A stretch of 64,000 nucleotides of DNA from Glandiceps talaboti (Eukaryota > Hemichordata > Enteropneusta > Spengelidae), in the NCBI RefSeq assembly GCF_964340395.1, contig NC_135557.1:14503367-14567366 (forward strand), written 5' to 3'. The notes under the pieces were generated by a model, which made no database searches, was not told the origin of the DNA, and saw nothing but the letters and a program-made list of their open reading frames with translations. Position 1 is the first letter of the stretch; each line of letters starts with the position of its first letter. Shown one piece after another: positions 35,755 through 48,518 of the stretch. The position numbers and the translations under genes are program-made.

Positions 35755-36200
35755 TGTTCTATACTGTAGCTCATCCCACACACAATTATTTTCCTACCAT
35801 TTTACTTTTGAACCAAAACTATCAAATTACGTCATTTTTTGTGAGAATAACACATCAATTTTACACCCATACTACATTTTTTGTACTTGCAGTATACTAT
35901 ACTGTACATTATTAGCTGAAGTCAACCACTATCATCTTCTGAGTGTTTATACTGTAGTTTATTCAAAATTTTTCCCGCCATTTTTTTTAACTCAAATTAT
36001 TAAATTTCATCAACTTTTGTGAGATAAACAGTTCAATTTTAGACCACATAACTGTTTTATACATTTCTGTAGATTCTCTTGTTTTCCCGCCATTTTTTTC
36101 AAACAAAATTAGTGAATTTCATCAACTTTTGTGAGAATATTAGGTCAAGTTTAGACACATATTACTTGCAGAAGACTGATGTCAACCACTACCATTACAT
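35755..36200. repeat. ~150-165-bp tandem array, three units
   Basis: Each unit has CCCGCCATTTTTTT or its variant, AAATTTCATCAACTTTTGTG, AGAATA and AATTTTAGACCACAT. An inverted relative lies about 600 bp to the left. Confidence 0.65.
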
Positions 36201-36719
36201 CTTTAAAAAAATTGCCTTGTGTTCAGGAAATTTTATGTTATATCATAAATCACATTTCATTCAACACCACTTTGGGTTATACATGTAGGGTGTGCTCTTT
36301 AAATAGAGCAAGGAGCTGTGGAAATCAAACATGTGCTCAACACATACCACAAAACTGACTGCAGTATGTCTGTCATCCAGGAATTCGTTTCGAGAGACCA
36401 TCAACAAAAGTACTTTCAAAGAGTCACAGCAACAACATTTCACGCTACCAGTCACAAATTTGAATTTGTCTTTTGTAAAAATTTATGGCCTGGACAACAA
36501 ATTGAATAATTGGTGTTAACTTTATACAGCAAGGTACAGGGGTCATTGTTCTTGTCACCCGACCTGTTGATGTGTTGTCATGTGGAACTACTTACATGTA
36601 TATGTCTGGCAGTGTATGATTTGTGATTTAGACAAAGTACGTTTATTTGTTGATTTCAAAGGTACCAGTGTATATAGTCTCGACTTGAACAGTAATTTTT
36701 ATCAAAATCTTAATATGAC
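36201..36719. other. no gene seen
   Basis: Short frames on both strands, none with protein character. Confidence 0.45.
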
Positions 36720-36895
36720 AGAACCCCATGACCCCGAGTGCAAGTGTGGCGTACTTGCACGAGTGCTTGCAGTGTTCTCTGCACCCGTAATTTCATGAAC
36801 GTATCGAGGAAACACTGCACTGCAAGCACAAGTGCAAGTACCCATGAGTGTGTGCCCACACTGAAACTCACATGGCATGGGGGTCCTTATAATGT
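36720..36895. mobile_element. imperfect hairpin element M11
   Basis: CCCCATGACCCCGAGTGCAA, GTACTTGCACGAGTGCTTGC and AGTGTT pair with AACACTGCACTGCAAGC, ACAAGTGCAAGTACCCATGA and GGCATGGGGG. It is a single foldback of about 170 bp, found once here. Confidence 0.5.
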
Positions 36896-36930
36896 AGTAT
36901 TTGTTTGATACAAACATTCACACACATATA

Positions 36931-37075
36931 TTAATCTTTCGCAATTTATTGAGTTACAAACAAAGACTTGGCATATGTTGTTTCATGTTGATTTTTCAAG
37001 AAGGAAGTCATGATAAATTTGTTTTATGAATTAAAAATCCAAAATAAATAACCCAATTGTCATTCATACATGTAT
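36931..37075. mobile_element. foldback element family M2, single-arm relic
   Basis: Only the right arm survives: CGCAATTTATTGAGTTACAA, GTCATGATAAATTTGTTTTA and AAATCCAAAATAAATA. The TGGCC terminus is degraded. Confidence 0.65.
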
Positions 37076-37198
37076 GGCTGCTTCAATTTCGAAATACTGT
37101 TTATAAATTCATACATTTATGTTTTATCAAAAATCCTTAAGTCAAGAACAATCTTCCAGTGCATTCAAAAATCATGTCATTGATTGAATAGTTTATTT

Positions 37199-37340
37199 GA
37201 TTTGGCTAAATAATTGTTTGGTTCAGTTACCTGACCCCATCTAGCTTTTCACTGCCGACCCCAAACTTTTTTTTTAATGTATTCGAGAAAACATCAATGA
37301 AATCATGAAAATTGTAAAGATTTGCAAGAAATAGCATTCC
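37199..37340 (-). mobile_element. element family M4, right-end fragment
   Basis: TAATTGTTTGGTTCAGTTAC, CTGACCCCATCTAGC and TGCAAGAAATAGC match the right third of the family, in inverted orientation. Confidence 0.55.
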
Positions 37341-37945
37341 TCCACTGCTGGAAGTAATTGCAAGGTTTGAAAGCCAACGACAAATCTCTAGGATGTTGCA
37401 GCTCCACTCACTGATAAATAACAGTTGTAAAACTACAAGAACCTGGGAATGAAACCTTGGCCTTTAATCTTTCTAAAACTCATCTCCTACCATATTTACA
37501 ACCCATTTCAAATTACCATTCCCTGGCTCTGTTTGATACAATGTTGCAGAAACCAATCAGAAATTGCTACACATTTTGTCTTAGAAATGAAATGAACATT
37601 TAAATGTACTGCAACTAGATGCAGACACACGGGCACCAAAGTTCTGATGTCTGCATTTGATGTCTGTATGGTGACACGGCTAGATCCTTTCATTTTGACG
37701 AAATGCAGCAAAAAACTGTATCCATACAATCGCGCTATCTTACAGTGCAGCATGAGTGGTTTCTTACTGGTTTCTGTATGGTCGTATCAAATAGAGCCAG
37801 TGAACACTAACATGAAATTGGCTGTTCATATATGTAAATATACTTGTATCATACATGTATGTTAAGTTGTACCTTAAAGTAGGCATAAAAATCTTCATAT
37901 ATCAATGCCACATTATGTGTGTGTGTGTTTTCCCAACAATCCTTA
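37341..37945. other. no gene seen
   Basis: Unique DNA with a few short chance frames. Confidence 0.45.
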
Positions 37946-38245
37946 TGACATATAGGTATGATTTGAACCACAATTGTGCCCCAGTCAAACCAGCTGTATA
38001 ACTGGGGACCTGGTAGGATAGAGCTCACAATGTGAATGCTTTAATCATATACACTACTTTGCTTATAGAGGCTGCAATGGTTTGTATGCTCCCCAGGGAG
38101 TTGAGGACTTGTAAGCGCTGTTGTGCCACCATTGATCCATGCCAAGTGTAATAATTGTGAGCGCCTTGGGATCTCGGGAGAAAAGGTGCATTACATATTC
38201 GCATCATCATCATCATTATCATTATTATTATTATATTTCATCTCA
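37946..38245 (+). mobile_element. SINE family B, lacking the tRNA head
   Basis: It shares CAGCTGTATAACTGGGGACC, the TGGTAGGATA block, ATAGAGGCTGCAATGG and TGATCCATGCCA with the full copy at 43.5 kb. It ends with GAGCGCCTTGGGATCT and a mixed (CAT)/(TTA) tail. The tRNA-like promoter region is not recognisable. Confidence 0.65.
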
Positions 38246-38538
38246 TTTCAATGTCATTTGTCCCTTCAATTCATAACTATCATTGATGCATTTTAACGAT
38301 CATTGCTGTATGTCTTTCTGTCACTTTCTATAGTGACTACAAATGCACATTAACATTCACTCAGTATCCAGTACTGTTTTTTTTATTCACTTGTATCCTA
38401 TCTACTCATCAATGTCAATAAAAAACAAAACAACAAGTCAATGAAAATTTAGAATTTTATCCAGAAATATTTAGGGTCAGTTTTGCAAGCTGTCAAATTT
38501 AATATGTGGAATGTTTATATGTACGTGTACGTGTGTAG

Positions 38539-38539
<1 letters not shown>

Positions 38540-38607
<68 letters not shown>

Positions 38608-38633
38608 TGTGTGTGTCTGTGTGTATGTATATG

Positions 38634-38665
<32 letters not shown>

Positions 38666-38699
38666 TGTATGTATGTATGTATGTATGTATGTATGTATG
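38540..38699. repeat. (GT)n-(ATGT)n compound microsatellite
   Basis: About 65 bp of GT, a GTCT-interrupted part, then about 70 bp of ATGT. Confidence 0.95.
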
Positions 38700-39171
38700 G
38701 TCTTGAACCTACAAAATGTAATTTACTTTTTAGTTACAAAACTTCTCTGACTGCAATCTATTAACCCCGAGGGAATGGCATCCATCTAATAATGAGACTA
38801 ATTAGGGAGTTAATTAGACCATTGCCAATAATTGTCATATACTTGTCAAAAGGCAGTGACACTTAGTGAAGTTGCTTTAATTCATTATCAAACACAGGTG
38901 TATAGACGTCATCATGTTTGTAATTTACATTTTAATATTTCGCTACTTTGAAGCCATCATATATTTTGATAACAATTCTATAAATTAGCATGCATTCTCA
39001 TTAAAATGAAAAAGTACAGTCAAAGTCATTTCTTCCTAAAATTCTAGATGCTATCTATGGCTTCAACCTCTTTCAAACTCACAACTACTGTAGTCAAACG
39101 GATGTAGAACGACATTCTAGATGCTAAATTTTAAATTACCACCAATAGCTCATGAGTAATTAAAGTGGCCA
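38700..39171. other. no gene seen
   Basis: Unique AT-rich DNA; CATTCTAGATGCTA-like words twice (39045, 39113). Confidence 0.4.
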
Positions 39172-39509
39172 TATGGATGAGGATTGGGTATTTATTTTGG
39201 ATTTTTAATTTATAAAACAATTTTATCATGGCTTCCTACTTAGAAAATCAATGTGAAATAACATTGACAAAGTCTGTAACTCAATACATTGCAAAAAGCT
39301 AAAAAATTGTGTAAAAAAATTTGTTTTTGTACGTACAATAACAAAGATTTTTACACATTATCAGCCTTTTGCAATTTATTGAGTTACAAACTAGAACCTA
39401 GCATATGTTGTTCCACATTAACTTTTTCAAGTAAAACATCATGATAAAGTTGTTTTATAAATTAAAAATCCAAAATAAATACCGAATCCTCATCCATATG
39501 ACCACTTTA
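39172..39509. mobile_element. foldback element family M2, copy 2
   Basis: It has the same terminal repeats (AAAGTGGCCATATGGATGAG) and arms as the copy at 9.2 kb, including AAAACAATTTTATCATGGC. Spacer TTGTACGTACAATAACAA lies near the centre. Confidence 0.8.
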
Positions 39510-39544
39510 ATCCAATAATTGGAGCCAAAATGACTTTATCACAT

Positions 39545-39768
39545 TCTCACTGTAAACCTAGATATTTTAACTTCTACAAAATTTTGTGATTTTACAGACT
39601 TCAGTTAGTTCTCAAAGACTAATTTTCTCTAATTACCAGACTGGTACATTGTGTTCATGTACAAGAACACATTTCAGTCACTACTCATTTTTGCATTTTT
39701 GTTTTCCAGCGAAATTAGCGAAAATAAGTCTCTAGCGAAAATCTCCAGGTGTACAATACATTCAAAGT
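39545..39768. mobile_element. element family M6, copy 1
   Basis: Left ACTGTAAACCTAGATATTTT and right GAAAATCTCCAGGTGTAC are imperfect inverted repeats. The shared core is TCAAAGACTAATT, CAGACTGGTACA and TTTTGTTTTCCAGCGAAATT. Confidence 0.55.
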
Positions 39769-39802
39769 TGAAAGTGGTTTTATGAGTATTGACATTATAT
39801 TG

Positions 39803-40180
39803 TTAGTCATAAAAAAAAATGTGTGGTTCTGATTAAATTCAATTTTAAAATAGGTAGGGTAGGTAGATTTTTTTTTTAATTTTTTTTTCTTCATATGTGA
39901 GTGTCTAGTTCAGGTAGTTTTCCATTCTTTTCCATATGGTCTCTGTATTATTGGTTTCTTCTCATCAGATGTACAGCCATTACAGATTGGAAGAACAGTT
40001 TTATATTGTCTTCTTCAGTTGAAGTCAGTTTCGGCATCCACTATTTCTTGCAAGACTTCACAATTTTCATGATTTATTTTTTTCTCTCGACTATGTAAAA
40101 AAAAGTTTTGGTTCGGCGTGAAAAACTAGGTGGGGTGGGGTCAGGTAACCGGAACCAAACGACTATTTTTATTTGGCCAT
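39803..40180 (+). mobile_element. element family M4, copy 3 (full length)
   Basis: It runs from TTAGTCATAAAAAAAAATG through the core GATGTACAGCCATTACAGAT to GTAACCGGAACCAAACGAC and ATTTGGCCA. It is the left part of a local duplication that includes a SINE B fragment. Confidence 0.7.
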
Positions 40181-40254
40181 ATCAGAAACCTTCTGTTAAA
40201 AAAAGCCTGTCATTTTCAAACATCTACCACTGAGTAAAATTAGTTGCTACGAGT

Positions 40255-40540
40255 AGTTCAGAGTTTTTCTTGCACCAATTCTTTAAGGAGAGTTGAGGAA
40301 GTATAAAGGGTTGTTGTGCCACCACTGATCTGTGCCAGGAGTTGAATTGAATTGAATTGAATTGAAGCTTATTTCATCAGAAAATGAAAAAAAAAATATA
40401 CAAGGCCATGAAAATAGAACTAATCAAAATCGAAGGACAAACATACACTCACATGTATAATAATACATTTGTCATTAGTAATAACTGGGAGCACCTTGAG
40501 CTATCAGGAGAAAAGATTATAAATTCATATCATTGTTGGT
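40255..40540 (+). mobile_element. SINE family B 3' fragment with internal insertion (first duplicate)
   Basis: AGGAGAGTTGAGGAAGTA, TTGTGCCACCACTGATCTG and GAGCACCTTGAGCTATCAGG match the family B body and tail. Between them is about 110 bp (GAATTGAATTGAA..., CATCAGAAAATG..., GGCCATGAAAA) absent from other copies. The same insertion recurs at 40.9 kb, which argues for a local duplication. Confidence 0.55.
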
Positions 40541-40890
40541 TAGTCCTAACAAAAAAATGTGTCGTTCTGATTACGCTCAATTTTAGAATAAGTGGGATAA
40601 GTCGATTTTTTATTTCATTATATATATACATTTTTTTTTCATGTGTGAGTGTCTAGTTCAGGTTTTCTATTGTTTTCCAAATGGTATCTGTGTTATTTAT
40701 TTCTTCCTATCAGATGTACAGCCATTACAGATTGGAAGAATAGTTTTATATTGTCTTTTTAACTTCATGTCAGTTTTCCGCTACTATTTTCTACTATTTC
40801 TCGTGAGACTTTATAATTTTTGTGATTTTATTGAATACACAAGAAAAACGTTTAGTAACCGGAACCAAACAATTATTTTTTTTTAGGCCT
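40541..40890 (+). mobile_element. element family M4, copy 4
   Basis: It runs from TAGTCCTAACAAAAAAATG to AACCGGAACCAAACAATT and TTTTTAGGCCTAA. The core GATGTACAGCCATTACAGAT is identical to copy 3. The segment before the right end is shortened. Confidence 0.7.
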
Positions 40891-41120
40891 AAGGAGAGTT
40901 CAGGAAGTACAAAGGGCTGGTGTGCCAGGAGTTGAATTAAATTGACTTGAAATTTATTCCACCAGAAAATGAAAATAAAATAAAAATATACATGGCCATG
41001 AAAAAAGTCCCTGAGGAACTAATCAAATTTGAAGGACCAAATATACAATATACCGATAGTAATATAACTGAGCACCTTGTCGAGCTCTCAGGAAAAAAGG
41101 TACATTTGTACATTCGGCAA
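40888..41120 (+). mobile_element. SINE family B 3' fragment with internal insertion (second duplicate)
   Basis: It repeats the 40.3 kb arrangement: AAGGAGAGTTCAGGAAGTAC, TGTGCCAGGAGTTGAATT, CAGAAAATGAAAATAAA, GGCCATGAAAAAAG and GAGCACCTTGTCGAGCTCTC. It begins directly at the right end of a family M4 element. Confidence 0.55.
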
Positions 41121-41423
41121 AAAAAAATTTGTTTCTGGTCAGGACATTTTGACTAAAGTGGTGCGATGACACAAATTTTTTTTTATTCTTAACAACCCTG
41201 TCACTCAATCTATTACATGTATTTATGGCAGTTACTGTTACTTTTTATTTAGTACTTTACAGCAAGTCTTTAGGTGGGGTGGATGTCATTTCCTTGCTTA
41301 TGACTGTCTCTGCAGTTGTCTTCACTGAAGTAGAAAGGGTTATTTTTGTGTTTCCCACTGGATCTGCAGACTGCATGGGCTGGACAAAAACGGAAAAAAA
41401 AGACCGATGTGAGGGTAGTAGGG

Positions 41424-41840
41424 GGGGGGGGGGGGCTACTCCCCTTATTTGAGTGTACATACATGTATATATGTGCATTTTCTAACCCTTTGGTCTAAAA
41501 TGGGAGTCTATTTTTCGAGCTAAAAAGTCTAAAACAGGGTCCACTCTGCATTATGTTTTATTTTGCTTGGTCTAAAATGTGGTCAATTTTCATTTTAACC
41601 AAATCATATCTATCATTAATTGCCCCAAAATGTGGCTAACATAGACCCTCCACGTGGGTGGAGGGTCTATGCTCCTAAGGAAAATGTATTTAGGTCTAAC
41701 TTTCATCTTATAAAAACCTGTAATGGTCTAAAATCAGGTATTGATTTTTTGATCAAAGTGGATCTAAAATGGGACCTAGCGTTTCCAGCACTGGCTACAC
41801 ACCCTTACAAGAGCTAGCCATTGGTACCGCCCCAGGGCTA
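41424..41840 (+). mobile_element. interspersed repeat family M5, copy 1
   Basis: A poly-G head leads to CTACTCCCCTTATTTGAGT, then reiterated GTCTAAAATGGG-type words, AAAACCTGTAATGGTCTAAA and GTTTCCAGCACTGGC. It contains a 30-bp hairpin insertion (41641-41670) absent from the copy at 48.5 kb. Confidence 0.65.
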
Positions 41841-42789
41841 AAACCCCATAATACATGATATTACAACTCTACTCACCTTGGGTCATTAAGTTTAAAGTCT
41901 GTACAGTATTTGATACCAGTACTACATAATTACAATGTACATTCATGGGTGAATAACCTGTTGTGTAATAATACTAATAGAAATATCCATCATAAAATAT
42001 TACTTACAAGTGCTGCATGAAGTGTTTCCTAATTGGCCACCCAGTGGACAATATGTACTCTTGAAAACATCTCATTTGAAAAATCAACATGTACCTCTGA
42101 TATCAAAAGCCTACTAATGGGAGGATGGGTAGGGAGGGGGGGGGACTGAGATGGTGGAGGGGGAGGTTATTAGATTTTTTTGACAAGAAACAAATATCAG
42201 TCCAATAACAATAATAAGTTAAAAAAACAAATGTGTACAGAAGAGGGGAACAAAGACCCTACTTAATTGGGGGGAGGAGGAAATGAATCAGAAGGGAGGG
42301 TAATACAACAAGTAACACTGAAGTAAAGCACTTTCTATATGTGCTACACTCATATATAGCATTCATATTACAGGTTACACTGAAGTAAAGCACTTTCTCT
42401 ATGTGGTACATTTGTTTATAGCATTCATATCAAGTGTAAAAGTATACTGTTTCAATCGGTTTATTTACAAGCCTAGCATGTGTCCTTTCTAATGTGGTCA
42501 ATAAGCTAATGAAACAGTGTACTTTTAAACTTGATATAGATGCTATAAATGATTGTGGTACATACAGAAAATGCTTTACTTAGGTGTTCGGGTTTGTAAA
42601 TTGGGTTTGTAAAGACACAACTCCATGTGCCCAATTACAGTATCAGACAAACACCAGTTGTAAATGACAACAGATCTTGTGGGAATTGGTAAGTTTGAAA
42701 ATAAACAACAAGAACTTCTTCTTTTTTTTGTGTGTGTGGGAAACTGGTCATTTGAGTTGCACCAAATACTTTCCTGCCATAACAATTAA
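41841..42789. other. no gene seen
   Basis: Very CpG-poor (2 CpG in 600 bp). AAGTAAAGCACTTTCTATATG and its relatives at 42320, 42385 and inverted at 42565 mark a small repeat with mixed orientation. Confidence 0.45.
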
Positions 42790-43012
42790 CAGTATACTCT
42801 AAACCTAGGTATTTTCACTACAAATAAATTTGGTGATTTTACAGTTTTCAGCTAGTTTTCAAAGACTAATTATTACTAATTATCAGACTGGTACACTATA
42901 TTCATCATGTACAAGAAGGCATTTTAGTCACTTCTTAATTTTGCGTTTTTGTTTTCTAGAAAAATTAGTGGAAATAAAGTCTTTTGTGAAAATTTCCCCG
43001 TTTACAGTACGC
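42790..43012. mobile_element. element family M6, copy 2
   Basis: It shares the same core as the 39.5 kb copy (TTTTCAAAGACTAATTATTA, CAGACTGGTACACTATATTC). The right end GAAAATTTCCCCGTTTACAG is a better complement of the left end than in copy 1. Confidence 0.55.
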
Positions 43013-43451
43013 TTATTAACATCTAGCTATCGTTCAATTCTAGGTCATCACATAAGTAGTAATTACCAATGGCACCATACAGATTACATAATGATCATTT
43101 CTTTTGTTCTGGATCAACTTTTTCTTACAACTCTGCCAAACAACCTAGATTTTCATCCTCTGGAACCGACCTTTGACCTTTGACCTTAATCCTGCCTGCA
43201 GCCATTATCTTTTACATGAACATGACCTGTAGAGGGTTAACATAACTGACTGAACGTCTAGTGTTAGTCATCAAATGACCTCCCTTCCACAGTTTCTGAG
43301 TTGCCCCATTTAAATATATTACGTGTTCAGTCTTTCATTCACCTCAGTGTTACAGATAATGGCACATTCCCTTGCATAACAAAAGAACAAAACTAATTAC
43401 ATAACATGACCTTGGTTTCCCAAGCTAACAAAAACATCTATGGACATTGTA
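43013..43451. other. no gene seen
   Basis: Unique DNA between an M6 element and SINE B. Confidence 0.45.
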
Positions 43452-43806
43452 GAGTCATGATGGGCGAATGGTCAGTCTAGAGTGGCTGGCTGCAGGTTCG
43501 AGCCCCCACCACTGCTATTTGTTTCTGAGTGGCAAAAGTCCTCGGACATGATATGAATCACAACTACTGTGCCTCGGTCAACCCAGCTGTATAATTGGGA
43601 ACCTGGTAGGATACAGGTTGCAATGAGAATGCTTTAATCCTATGGACTTATAGAGGCTGCAATGGACTGTATGCTCCCAAGGAAGTTGAGGAAGTAAAGG
43701 GCTGTTGTGTCGCTATAGATCCATGCCAGGGGTAATAATTGTACAGCGCTTTACTTTGAGCACAAAGTGGGAAAACACTATATAAAAAAAAGAAACCAAC
43801 AACAAC
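43452..43806 (+). mobile_element. tRNA-derived SINE, family B, full length
   Basis: The head has box A TGGGCGAATGG and box B GGTTCGAGCCC (43490s). The body has CAGCTGTATAATTGGGAACC and TGGTAGGAT, and the 3' part AATAATTGTACAGCGCT resembles LINE-derived SINE tails. It ends in (AAC)n near 43790-43806. Related fragments are at 37.9, 40.3, 40.9 and 45.2 kb. Confidence 0.7.
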
Positions 43807-43977
43807 AACATTCTAGTTTTACCATCATTATATAAAACTTTGAAGTTTCTTCAAGTTACAGATTAAAAAAGCAATCGGCTGAAAGATGAAAGATAGTGCG
43901 AGATAATATCGAACTATATACATTTCTTTTCACTTAGCTTATTAATTAAGGCTACCTACATGTATAGTCTTTATTTG

Positions 43978-44373
43978 TAGTTCCATGACGGACAGTATAC
44001 ACACATTTACCGTCTAGTCAAGGTCCCCAACGATCACACTTAATTCTGTGCTCCCTCCCACAGGGTTCATATAAACATGATGACGTCATCGCGTCCCCAT
44101 GTGATCTTAGTTTAAACAAACTGGAAGAGGAGATGGACATTTGCATATCATTATTACGTCTTTAATTCCTGCGATAGTCAAAACATTGTCAAAACAGCTG
44201 TATCAAATGTATTAATGAACGATGACGACAGCCTGTCAATTTGTGATGGATTACTACTGACATGCGCCGTTCGTTCTTCGTTCACCATGACGTTCAAACA
44301 CACTTGACACATTTCGTTGGGACCTTGACTAGACGGTAAAAGTGTGTATACTGTCTGTCTTGGAACTAGACTA
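43978..44373. mobile_element. MITE family M1, copy 3
   Basis: Left end TAGTTCCATGACGGACAGT, right end ...GTCTTGGAACTAGACTA, with about 55 bp of near-perfect terminal inverted repeat. It is roughly 85-90% identical by eye to the 5.4 kb copy. It contains one TGACGTCA where copy 2 has TGACATCA. Confidence 0.8.
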
Positions 44374-44504
44374 GACTGGCTACCACCATTGTTAAATGTC
44401 TATGTATTGTAGTTCATCATCAAGATCACAAATTTCATTTTCTTACCTATTCTGCACATTTTTCTCTAAATATGTGAGTCATACAGAATTTGCACAACTA
44501 AAAG

Positions 44505-44505
<1 letters not shown>

Positions 44506-44552
<47 letters not shown>
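44506..44552. repeat. (TTG)n microsatellite
   Basis: About fifteen TTG repeats. Confidence 0.95.
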
Positions 44553-45224
44553 TGCAAGAAATCATAGAATTGAACCCACTACCCCAGAATGGCTGGGGAG
44601 AACCCCTATCTGCTCACTAATTAGACATGTTTAATTGGAGTAAACAAACTACCAACAGTCAAACCAAAGCCATTTTTGGGAAGCAAACAACATATACGGT
44701 ACAGAGACCTAAAATTCATAATTGTTCACACGAACAGCAGTATTGAACATTAATGGGGTTGGCACTAAATCACTGTTTACATCTGATTGTCATGGTAATG
44801 AAGAGTACACAAATCTGCAATATTTATCAGTTTATGTTTATCACTAACTAATTGCTACATTGTATAACTGCTTCCAGGTTTACATACTGAACTAGCAACT
44901 ATATATGTCTTCCTCGTCCATGTAAGTGTACTAAGTGAGTTGACGAACTTGTGCGACAAATCTACCAGTGGTTATGTAAGTCACCGCAACCGCAACCCAC
45001 ATGGTGGCACACATTGTAGTCCTATTATGCATGTATCGACTATATATATAAAGACTAGACCACGTACATCAAATCCTAATTCAAGACCTAATTTTAGGTA
45101 TACAAAATGTGCTTGAGTGGCAAATCCGTGAGAGGTGATGTAAGTCACCGACTGTCGGTAGCATCACACATGATCCTCCTACTACGCAGCGATGTCTTGC
45201 AGCAAGACTATGATAGACTGTTCC
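44553..45224. other. no gene seen
   Basis: Unique DNA; moderate CpG content; GATGTAAGTCACCG / TATGTAAGTCACCG recur at 44975 and 45136. Confidence 0.4.
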
Positions 45225-45315
45225 TGAGTCATGGTTAAAGTCACTCAGCAAGACTATGATCAACACAACTGTGCCAGTCAACAAAGCTGAATAATTAGAG
45301 ACCTTGTATAGATTT
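45225..45315 (+). mobile_element. SINE family B remnant
   Basis: AACTGTGCCAGTCAACAAAG, CTGAATAATTAGAGACC and TTGTATAGAT form a diverged match to the body of family B. Both ends are lost. Confidence 0.35.
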
Positions 45316-46561
45316 AGGTCTTTCCTAGGTGTAATAATATTTTATCTTGACATTCCCCAAAAGAGGCAACATACATGTACATGTCACTTTGACAATATCA
45401 AGTCGACATAAAAATCTATTATTTTTGTTATCAATTAATATCATCATTATTATTATTATTATTTATTGATGAATCATCGTTATTGAGGAATGCTTTTGTA
45501 TTATTCTGACATTTGTGCATCTTTTTGGGATTTTTTTTCAGTACGTTTGTACCTAGTGTTACCATGGTGATGAGAGTTTACCTGGGTATAGTAATTTACA
45601 CAGCAAAAAAAAACGTTATGAGTTTAGTACTAAACCCAATCTGATTAAAATCTGGTGTGGTGAAAGTGGCTAGATGTCTTTATTTACCTCTATTTCCACC
45701 ACTTTGTGTTGTTTGTTTTGTCACGGGTGATCGCCCCTTCCCAAATCTGACCCTGTATAATAGAAAATCTCACTTGAATCTCAAGCATCTTGAAAGGTTT
45801 CTTCAACCAATCAGCACGCATCTTTCAAAATCATTCGGAGAGATGGCAGCACCACCGTCAGGTCGTACCATCAACACAACCTCTGTGTGCATGTTTGTTT
45901 GCTTGTTTTTTCAATTTCTCCAGTGTGTGCAGCTACTGATTGGCTACTCAAAAGCACAATTTTCAAATGAGATTTTCTATTATACAGGGTCAGATGTCGG
46001 AAGGCGGCAATCATCCGGAACAAAAGAAATGACAGAAAATGATGGAAATAAAGATAAAAAAAGACATCTAGCTGCTTTTATTACATCAGATCTTAAATCA
46101 GATTGTACTAAACCCTGACCAAGACTGTTGATAGGGCATGTTGTTAGGGGGTGAGATCAATAGTTCAATGTATGATAAAAAACTAAATACTTTTACTTTG
46201 GGAGTGTGGGTTTGAACTATTTTACTTCTCATCCTACAAAATCAATTTTACTTTTTTAATGGATGTTTTGTACCCCTAGATAGACATATATCTTTAAAAA
46301 TGTCAAATTGAGAAATGGAAGAATATTCGCTATAGTAAATGCATGTCATTAAAATAAAGTAAAATATCAACAAAAGAACTGTTTTTATTCACTACATAGT
46401 ACATACTGGCTTTGTATTCATAGCACTACTACATACTGATTTGAAAATTTTGACCAATTTCGTTAGAAGGGGTGGGGAGGGTCTGAGGCCCAAGTACAAG
46501 AATTTAGTTTTTCATCCTACACTGAAGGATTGACCACACCCCTTAACCAATACGCACTTTT
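45316..46561. other. no gene confirmed
   Basis: Contains the longest non-repeat open frame (45657-46118, 153 codons, plus) with a CCAATCAG word before an internal ATGGCAGC. No domain is recognisable and the frame is low-complexity in places. Confidence 0.3.
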
Positions 46562-46925
46562 AGAAATATATTTTTATGGCTTTGTTTAGTAAATTTGTTT
46601 CTATTTCTACTGAGGTGGTCCAATTTTAATTGGGTGTAGTAAATAACACTAATTCTATAGACAATGTTATGATAATTTTAGTACTAAACCCTGGCCAAGA
46701 CTGTCGATATGGCATGTTGATAACCAATACTCATTTTTTTTTTTTATTTAAAATTTTTACATGTCTTTGTACATCGTTTATATTACTCCTGAGGTGGTGC
46801 AATTTTATCTGGGAGTAGTAAATAACATTAATTCTATAGACAATGTTATGATAATTTTAATATTGGACCTTGGCACAAGGGTATGTTGTTAAGGGTATGT
46901 TGATACCCTCAATACTCATTTTTAC
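46562..46925. repeat. ~185-bp tandem duplication
   Basis: ACTGAGGTGGTCCAATTTTA with AATTCTATAGACAATGTTAT and GATAATTTTA is repeated at 46784 onward with small changes. A third, weaker start is seen near 46100. Confidence 0.75.
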
Positions 46926-48240
<1,315 letters not shown>

Positions 48241-48518
48241 CCTATTCCCTAGTAACCCCTCTCTAAAAAGTGTCCCAAGTCGGATGAATCAAGGAACCGA
48301 GGAGTAAAGGTTGCATGGCGTTTTTAGCAGTCTCTTGAACTTCAGACGAGAGTTTTCATATCGTCCTTCGTAGCACTTCTTGAAAAAGTAAAGTTTTTAG
48401 TTGCACGTGTCACTTCTATTCATGTTACAGCATCCGGGTGCAGAATAGGTTTTCATTCAATGGGATAAACTGTCGACTTTTCGAACTGCATCATACCTTT
48501 GTAAAAGTCAACGGGGCC

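Noticed and set aside
42830-43183. 117-codon plus-strand frame
   Set aside because: Its first half is family M6 repeat sequence and the composition is not protein-like.
43455-43530. Genuine tRNA gene
   Set aside because: Boxes A and B are present but no proper acceptor stem or cloverleaf forms, and the unit continues into a SINE body and (AAC)n tail. The same applies at 9.15 and 55.4 kb.
45657-46118. 153-codon plus-strand open frame, longest outside repeats
   Set aside because: No recognisable domain, a Cys/Phe-rich middle, and no convincing splice sites around it. The CCAATCAG and ATGGCAGC words make it worth an RNA check, but not a call.
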